A DNA stretch of 64,000 bases from Marichromatium bheemlicum. Lineage in GTDB: Bacteria > Pseudomonadota > Gammaproteobacteria > Chromatiales > Chromatiaceae. The stretch spans positions 248,001 to 312,000 of the forward strand of contig NZ_JAAXKX010000001.1 in the NCBI RefSeq assembly GCF_012276755.1. The letters run 5' to 3'. Below the pieces are notes generated by a model. The model was not told the DNA's origin. It did not search any database and saw nothing but the letters and a program-made list of their open reading frames with translations. Position 1 is the stretch's first letter; each line of letters begins with the position of its first letter. Of the stretch, positions 60,012 through 64,000 are shown in pieces. The translations under genes were made by a program, and so were the position numbers.

Positions 60012-60653
60012 TCAGGGCAACCCGACGAGCTTGTGCATCTGGATACCGAGGTGCCAGCGCGGGTCGGCGAGGCAGTGGGCGGCAGCGGCCTCGGTGTGGG
60101 CCGCACGCTCGGCATCGTCGAGCGGCTGGAGGATGCGGTGCTCGAAGTCGAGCCCGACATAGCGCTCGGGCTCGGCGCCGGGCTGTGGATAGATCAACTT
60201 GAGTTCGTCGCCACGGCGCACCGCCAGCTCGGTCCCGGCCTTGGGGCTGACGCAGATCCAATCGATCCCTGGCGGCAACGCCAGGGTGCCGTTGGTCTCG
60301 ACCGCGACCTCGAAACCGCGCCCCTGCAACGCCGCAACCAGGGCGGCGTCGAGCTGCAGCGCCGGCTCGCCGCCGGTGCACACCACGTAGGGCACGACCC
60401 CGGGGACGGCATCGTGCGGCCAACACGCGGTGATCGCGGCGGCCAACTGCTCGGCGTCGGCGAAGTGCCCACCGCCGGCACCATCGGTGCCACGGAAGTC
60501 GGTGTCGCAGAAACGGCAGCGGGCGGTGGCGCGGTCGCGCTCCAACCCCGACCACAGATTGCAGCCGGCGAAACGACAAAACACCGCCGCGCGCCCGGCC
60601 TGAGCGCCCTCGCCCTGGAGGGTGTAGAAGACCTCCTTGACGCTGTAACTCAT
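60012..60653 (-). CDS. queE: 7-carboxy-7-deazaguanine synthase
   Basis: 213 residues. Starts [20 protein letters not shown]. The radical-SAM cluster cysteines are in CRFAGCNLWSG and CRFCDT, with the long first spacing seen in a QueE subgroup; then VVCTGGEPALQLD and VETNGT bind SAM. It converts 6-carboxytetrahydropterin (QueD product) to 7-carboxy-7-deazaguanine, the precursor of queuosine. Start overlaps the queD stop by ATGA; last gene of queCDE. Confidence 0.95.
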   Translation of the reverse strand: MSYSVKEVFYTLQGEGAQAGRAAVFCRFAGCNLWSGLERDRATARCRFCDTDFRGTDGAGGGHFADAEQLAAAITACWPHDAVPGVVPYVVCTGGEPALQLDAALVAALQGRGFEVAVETNGTLALPPGIDWICVSPKAGTELAVRRGDELKLIYPQPGAEPERYVGLDFEHRILQPLDDAERAAHTEAAAAHCLADPRWHLGIQMHKLVGLP

Positions 60654-61747
60654 ACCGGCAACGCCGGGCCCTGCGGCCCCCAGCTGAGCACCACGCCACA
60701 GCCCGGGGTCTGGTGCAGGTCGATCCGATCGAGCGCGGGCAACGCATCACCCACCTCGGCGCGGATCCAACGCGCCAGCGCGCCCGGCGCGGCCAGGTCG
60801 AGCCCCGTCAGGGTATCGAGACGATGATGGTCGAGCCGCGCATAGACCGGTTTGAACAACCGCTTGACGTCACCGTAGTCGACCGTCCAGCCCATCACCC
60901 GGTCGAGCGGCGCGCACAGGTGCAACCGCAGCAGATAGCTGTGACCGTGCAGCCGCCGCCGCGCATCGCCCTCGGGGGCGGCGCTCAGACGGAGCGCACT
61001 CTCGAAGCGCAGCTCCTTCCAGATCCGATAGCTGCTGCCGTCGAACTGACAACCGGCGGTCGCCGTCTCGTAGACGCTGACCCAAGACAGCGGCGCGAAC
61101 TCGGGCTTGAGCCGCGCCCAGATCCAGGCGGCGAGCATCTCGCTGGTGGGGTTCTCGAGCCCGGGGATGTCGTTGAGACAGGCATGATCGAGCGTGGCGC
61201 CGAGCGGCGCCCAGAGGGCGTCGATACGGTCGTAGTCGACGCCCATGTCCTGATCCTCGGCCAGGGTCTGGTCGGCATGGAGGATGACCTCGAAGCCGTG
61301 GCCGTGCATCCGCCCGCACTGGTGTCCCTCGGGAACATTGGGCAGTTGGTGGGCGGACTCGAAGCGAAAGCGCCGCCACAGGTGACAGTGACCGTCGGCG
61401 TCGAGGTCGACGCCCTGGTGGCGGGTGCTGTGGATGCCGACCGACTCGACCCCGTCGAGCCCGAGATGATCGCGCACCCAGCGCGCCAGGTTCTCGTCGG
61501 TGGGCACCCGTAGCCGGGTGTTGAGGTCGGCGTAGTCGAGCGGCGCGATCGCCTCGGCCAAGTGCGCGCTCAGGGTATCGGTCTCGGCACCGGCGAAGGA
61601 CGCCCAGCCAGGCGTCAGCTCAGTACGCACCCGGGCGAGGAAGCTGTGACCGTGGAGCGCGCGGCAACGGTGCTCGGCGGGCAGCACGGCGACGTGACGG
61701 GCCGCCTCGAAGGGGGCGGCGGCGACGTGTAGGAGACGTTCGGTCAT
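60650..61747 (-). CDS. queD: Triple-domain 6-carboxytetrahydropterin synthase (QueD)
   Basis: 365 residues, three times normal QueD. Domain 1 (about 1-122): C28 and HGH (32-34) present, but the first zinc His position is R17 (H18 adjacent). Domain 2 (about 123-243): complete set H133, C144, H148, H150, LDHACLND (186-193) and ET (227-228). Domain 3 (about 244-365): L252 replaces the His and R263 the Cys, only HGH (267-269) kept. So the middle unit is probably the sole active site, the flanking ones structural. QueD makes 6-carboxytetrahydropterin from dihydroneopterin triphosphate. ATGA overlaps with queC and queE. Confidence 0.9.
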   Translation of the reverse strand: MTERLLHVAAAPFEAARHVAVLPAEHRCRALHGHSFLARVRTELTPGWASFAGAETDTLSAHLAEAIAPLDYADLNTRLRVPTDENLARWVRDHLGLDGVESVGIHSTRHQGVDLDADGHCHLWRRFRFESAHQLPNVPEGHQCGRMHGHGFEVILHADQTLAEDQDMGVDYDRIDALWAPLGATLDHACLNDIPGLENPTSEMLAAWIWARLKPEFAPLSWVSVYETATAGCQFDGSSYRIWKELRFESALRLSAAPEGDARRRLHGHSYLLRLHLCAPLDRVMGWTVDYGDVKRLFKPVYARLDHHRLDTLTGLDLAAPGALARWIRAEVGDALPALDRIDLHQTPGCGVVLSWGPQGPALPV

Positions 61748-62439
61748 GGGTTCTCAAATCGGTTGAGCAGTGGATCGGCGACCCCGGCCTCGGCGAAGCC
61801 CTTGGCGCGCAGCAGGCAAGAGTCGCAGCCACCGCAGGGACGGCCGTACTCGTCGGGATCGTAGCAACTGGAGGTGAGGGCGTAGTCGACACCGAGCGCC
61901 AGCCCGCGCTGGATGATCCCGGCCTTGGTCAGGTCGATCAGCGGGGTGTGGATACGCAACCGCTGGCGCCCCTCAACGCCGGCAACGGTGGCGAGGTTGG
62001 CCATCTGCTCGTAGGCGGCGATGTATTCGGGACGGCAGTCGGGATAGCCCGAATAGTCGAGGGCGTTGACGCCGATGAAGATGTCGCTCGCCCCCAGGGT
62101 CTCGGCCCAGGCCAGGGCGAAGGAGAGAAACACCGTGTTGCGCGCTGGCACATAGGTGACCGGGATCGCCGAGTCCATCTCCTCCGGGGCTCGGCCCTTG
62201 GGCACCGCGATGTCGGCGGTCAGCGCCGAGCCACCGAAGCGACGCAGGTCGATGTCGGCGATGATGTGTTCGGCCACCCCGAGGTGCGCGGCCACCCGCG
62301 CCGCGGCGTCGAGCTCGCAGCTATGGCGCTGACCATAGCGAAACGACAGCGCATGGGGGGCAAAGCCCTGGTCCTTGGCGATCGCGAGCACGGTGGTCGA
62401 GTCGAGGCCGCCGCTGAGCAGCACCACTGCAGGGGTCAT
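61744..62439 (-). CDS. queC: 7-cyano-7-deazaguanine synthase
   Basis: 231 residues from ATG 62439. PP-loop [30 protein letters not shown]; the zinc cysteines in SSCYDP and [10 protein letters not shown]. Uses ATP and ammonia to turn carboxydeazaguanine into preQ0. First gene of the queC-queD-queE operon on the minus strand; the other queuosine genes are not in the window. Confidence 0.96.
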   Translation of the reverse strand: MTPAVVLLSGGLDSTTVLAIAKDQGFAPHALSFRYGQRHSCELDAAARVAAHLGVAEHIIADIDLRRFGGSALTADIAVPKGRAPEEMDSAIPVTYVPARNTVFLSFALAWAETLGASDIFIGVNALDYSGYPDCRPEYIAAYEQMANLATVAGVEGRQRLRIHTPLIDLTKAGIIQRGLALGVDYALTSSCYDPDEYGRPCGGCDSCLLRAKGFAEAGVADPLLNRFENP

Positions 62440-62714
62440 TGGGTCGTGTCTCCGAAAAAAAGCGATTGTCCGCCGGGGCGCGCTTGGCAGGGCTCGGCCC
62501 CGTGGGTGAAACTGATGACGAGCGCGGGCGTCGAATCCCGCGGCGGGCGCGGGTCGTGTGCCCGCGCCGGGATTGTCCCGCCACGTGGTGCGCGTGCGCA
62601 ACGACGATCGTCAGCGCCCGCCACCCGGAACCGTCGCCGCCCCGGCGCGACGGACACCGCTCGGGGCCGTGCTCGACCACGCCCCGGGCTCAACCGAACC
62701 ATGGATCGATCATC
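62440..62714. other. Divergent queC/cytochrome b561 intergenic region
   Basis: 275 bases, very GC-rich with several stems, for example GGCGCGGG / CCCGCGCC around 62550. On the queC side a T7 run lies about 20 bases before the start codon, downstream of a weak stem. I could not fit it to a preQ1 riboswitch. Both promoters must be here. Confidence 0.4.
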
Positions 62715-63413
62715 ATGCAAGCATACCGTATCCGTCTCTGGGATCTGCCGACCCGGGTCGTGCACTGGCTGCTGTTCGTACTGGTGGTAGCGGCCTACGT
62801 CACCGGCGAGATCGGCGGTAACCTGATGACGTGGCACGGCTGGATCGGGCTGGCGATCGCCGGTCTGATCGCCTTTCGCATCACCTGGGGGGTGGTCGGC
62901 TCGACCTACGCCCGCTTCAGCCAGTTCGTGCGTGGCCCTGACGCGGTGCTCGACTACCTGCGTGGACGCTGGCACGGCGTCGGCCACAACCCGCTCGGTG
63001 CGGTCTCGGTACTGGTGCTGCTCGGCATCCTCGCCATCCAGACCCTCACCGGACTGTTCGGCAACGACGACATCGCCTTCGAGGGACCGCTCTATCCGCT
63101 GGTCTCGAAGGGCGTCAGCGACTGGCTGATCGGGCTGCACCGCCAGGCCTACTGGCTGATCGTCGCGCTGGTGTCGCTGCACGTCGCGGCGATGTTGTTC
63201 TACGCCCTGGTGCGCAAGAACAACCTGGTCATCCCGATGATCAACGGCGTCAAGGAGGTGGATGACCCCGACATCCCCTCGGCCCGTGGCGGTGGCCCGA
63301 TCGCCTTCGTGTTCGCGCTGTTGATCGCGGCACTGGTGGTCTGGGTCGCGGCGGGAGGACTGTTGCCCGCCCCGCCCCCGCCGCCCCCGCCGGGCACCAT
63401 CCCGTCGTGGTGA
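62715..63413 (+). CDS. Cytochrome b561-type membrane protein
   Basis: 232 residues with four core transmembrane helices and heme-ligand histidines in VVHWLLF, MTWHGW, GLHRQAYW and SLHVAAML. A fifth hydrophobic segment follows (FVFALLIAALVVWVAAGGLL) and a poly-proline tail PAPPPPPPP. It is likely a di-heme quinol-linked electron carrier of the inner membrane. The convergent cytochrome c' gene next to it suggests, but does not prove, that they exchange electrons. Confidence 0.88.
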   Translation: MQAYRIRLWDLPTRVVHWLLFVLVVAAYVTGEIGGNLMTWHGWIGLAIAGLIAFRITWGVVGSTYARFSQFVRGPDAVLDYLRGRWHGVGHNPLGAVSVLVLLGILAIQTLTGLFGNDDIAFEGPLYPLVSKGVSDWLIGLHRQAYWLIVALVSLHVAAMLFYALVRKNNLVIPMINGVKEVDDPDIPSARGGGPIAFVFALLIAALVVWVAAGGLLPAPPPPPPPGTIPSW

Positions 63414-63426
63414 CGCGATAACGCAA

Positions 63427-63448
63427 GAGGCCGCCCGTGGGCGGCCTC
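63427..63448. terminator. Hairpin between convergent cytochrome genes
   Basis: Perfect 10-bp arms GAGGCCGCCC (63427-63436) and GGGCGGCCTC (63439-63448), 14 bases after the b561 stop and 38 bases from the cytochrome c' stop. A bidirectional terminator by position. Confidence 0.6.
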
Positions 63449-63485
63449 GTCGTCTCATGGGTCCATCACTGGACCAGGATGAGCC

Positions 63486-63953
63486 TTAGTCGTCAGCGCG
63501 GAACTTGTCGTGGCAGGACTTGCAGCTCTGACCGAGTTCACCGAAGGCATCCTTCACCGCACCCTGATCGCCACCAGCGGCCACCTCGGCCATGTTGTTG
63601 GCGGCGGCGATGAAGTTACGCGCCACCTTGCCGGCCTCTTCCATGTTCTGGAAGAACTCGGGCTTGACGGCGGTCTCGACGTCGCCAACGTTCTTGTCGG
63701 TGCCGGGCCCGTAGAGCGCGCCCATCCCCGAGTTGGCGATCGCGGCGATGGCATTGGCCGCGGCCTCGACCTGACCCTGATCGAAATCACCCTGCAGGTT
63801 GGCCTTGATCTTCCCCATGTTCCAAGCCATGAAGCTGTAACCGGCCTGGCGATACTGGATCTGCTCCTCGGGCTTGAGCTCGGCGGCGGTAGCGGCACTG
63901 GCGAGCGCAACGGTGAGGACACCGGCGACAGCGCTGGCTGGCATGCGTTTCAT
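63486..63953 (-). CDS. Cytochrome c'
   Basis: 155 residues. Signal peptide ending ATAA-E, then a four-helix-bundle chain (EEQIQYRQAGYSFMAWNMGK) with the heme site CKSCHDKFR near the C-terminus, the cytochrome c' arrangement. It is periplasmic and high-spin; known to bind NO and CO in purple bacteria. The A/G-rich GGGAG site supports ATG 63953. The region beyond to 64000 is its upstream leader. Confidence 0.95.
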   Translation of the reverse strand: MKRMPASAVAGVLTVALASAATAAELKPEEQIQYRQAGYSFMAWNMGKIKANLQGDFDQGQVEAAANAIAAIANSGMGALYGPGTDKNVGDVETAVKPEFFQNMEEAGKVARNFIAAANNMAEVAAGGDQGAVKDAFGELGQSCKSCHDKFRADD

Positions 63954-64000
63954 TGACTATCTCCCTTAAGACTTAGACTGAGGATTCATCCGTCTCGCCC

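Noticed and set aside
62440-62520. Possible preQ1 riboswitch before queC
   Set aside because: No preQ1-I or preQ1-II core and no A-rich pseudoknot tail; only a T7 run after a weak stem.
62500-62545. CTGATGA followed by a short stem, resembling a hammerhead ribozyme core
   Set aside because: The stem is followed by GAAT rather than GAAA and no matching stems I and III could be formed; likely chance in a GC-rich region.

Overview
The window is GC-rich bacterial chromosome, most likely from a purple sulfur bacterium (Chromatiaceae, Marichromatium/Allochromatium-like). The main evidence is a light-harvesting pucBA pair, a cytochrome c', tetrapyrrole genes, and typical gammaproteobacterial housekeeping genes (prlC, polA, rep, sucAB, lnt, mpl). 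The genus is inferred; no rRNA is present.

Layout. 1-3935 (minus): interference genes of a type I-B CRISPR-Cas system (cas8b-cas7-cas5-cas3); cas3 runs off the left edge and no array is visible. 4188-9695: a double-length UvrA with four ABC cassettes, divergent from cas8b. 9.8-13.3 kb: small envelope genes and an FAD oxidoreductase. 13.4-16.9 kb: prlC-ubiD. 17-25.5 kb: RRM protein, Cu/Zn permease, lipoproteins, epimerase, ferredoxin-reductase, hemCD, TANGO2-like gene. 25.9-30 kb: sucAB. 30-34.5 kb: ubiX, mpl, lnt. 34.7-39 kb: PEP-CTERM protein, LysR/MFS divergent pair, small stress-type proteins. 39.7-46 kb: polA, a candidate small RNA, PilZ, TRAP permease genes, DUF2782. 46.1-50.2 kb: rep, a CNNM/CBS protein, tRNA-Arg(CCG). 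50.2-57.4 kb: a four-gene, fully overlapping c-di-GMP signalling operon (TonB-dependent receptor, YfiR, CHASE8 hybrid kinase, REC-PAS-GGDEF-EAL). 57.5-60 kb: hydrolase and pucBA, set among repeats. 60-62.4 kb: queCDE for 7-deazaguanine synthesis, with a triple-domain QueD. 62.7-64 kb: cytochrome b561 and cytochrome c'.

The most interesting signals are five. (1) A sigma-E-type promoter, three hairpins and a T8 terminator lie immediately downstream of polA, the position of Spot 42/ErsA small RNAs. (2) YfiR and a CHASE8 sensor are wired into a phosphorelay rather than a cyclase. (3) The QueD protein has three domains, of which only the middle one keeps the full catalytic set. (4) The pucB promoter has overlapping PpsR/CrtJ-type dyads, and its beta polypeptide has a long Ala/Gln/Pro-rich N-terminus. 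(5) Gaps near 33, 39, 42.7, 58.5 and 59.5-60 kb hold related non-coding repeat families with terminal or internal palindromes.

Many adjacent genes overlap by ATGA (prlC-ubiD, sucA-sucB, queC-queD-queE, yfiR-kinase-regulator), which supports the operon assignments. Functions are read from motifs and family knowledge; no database search was run.
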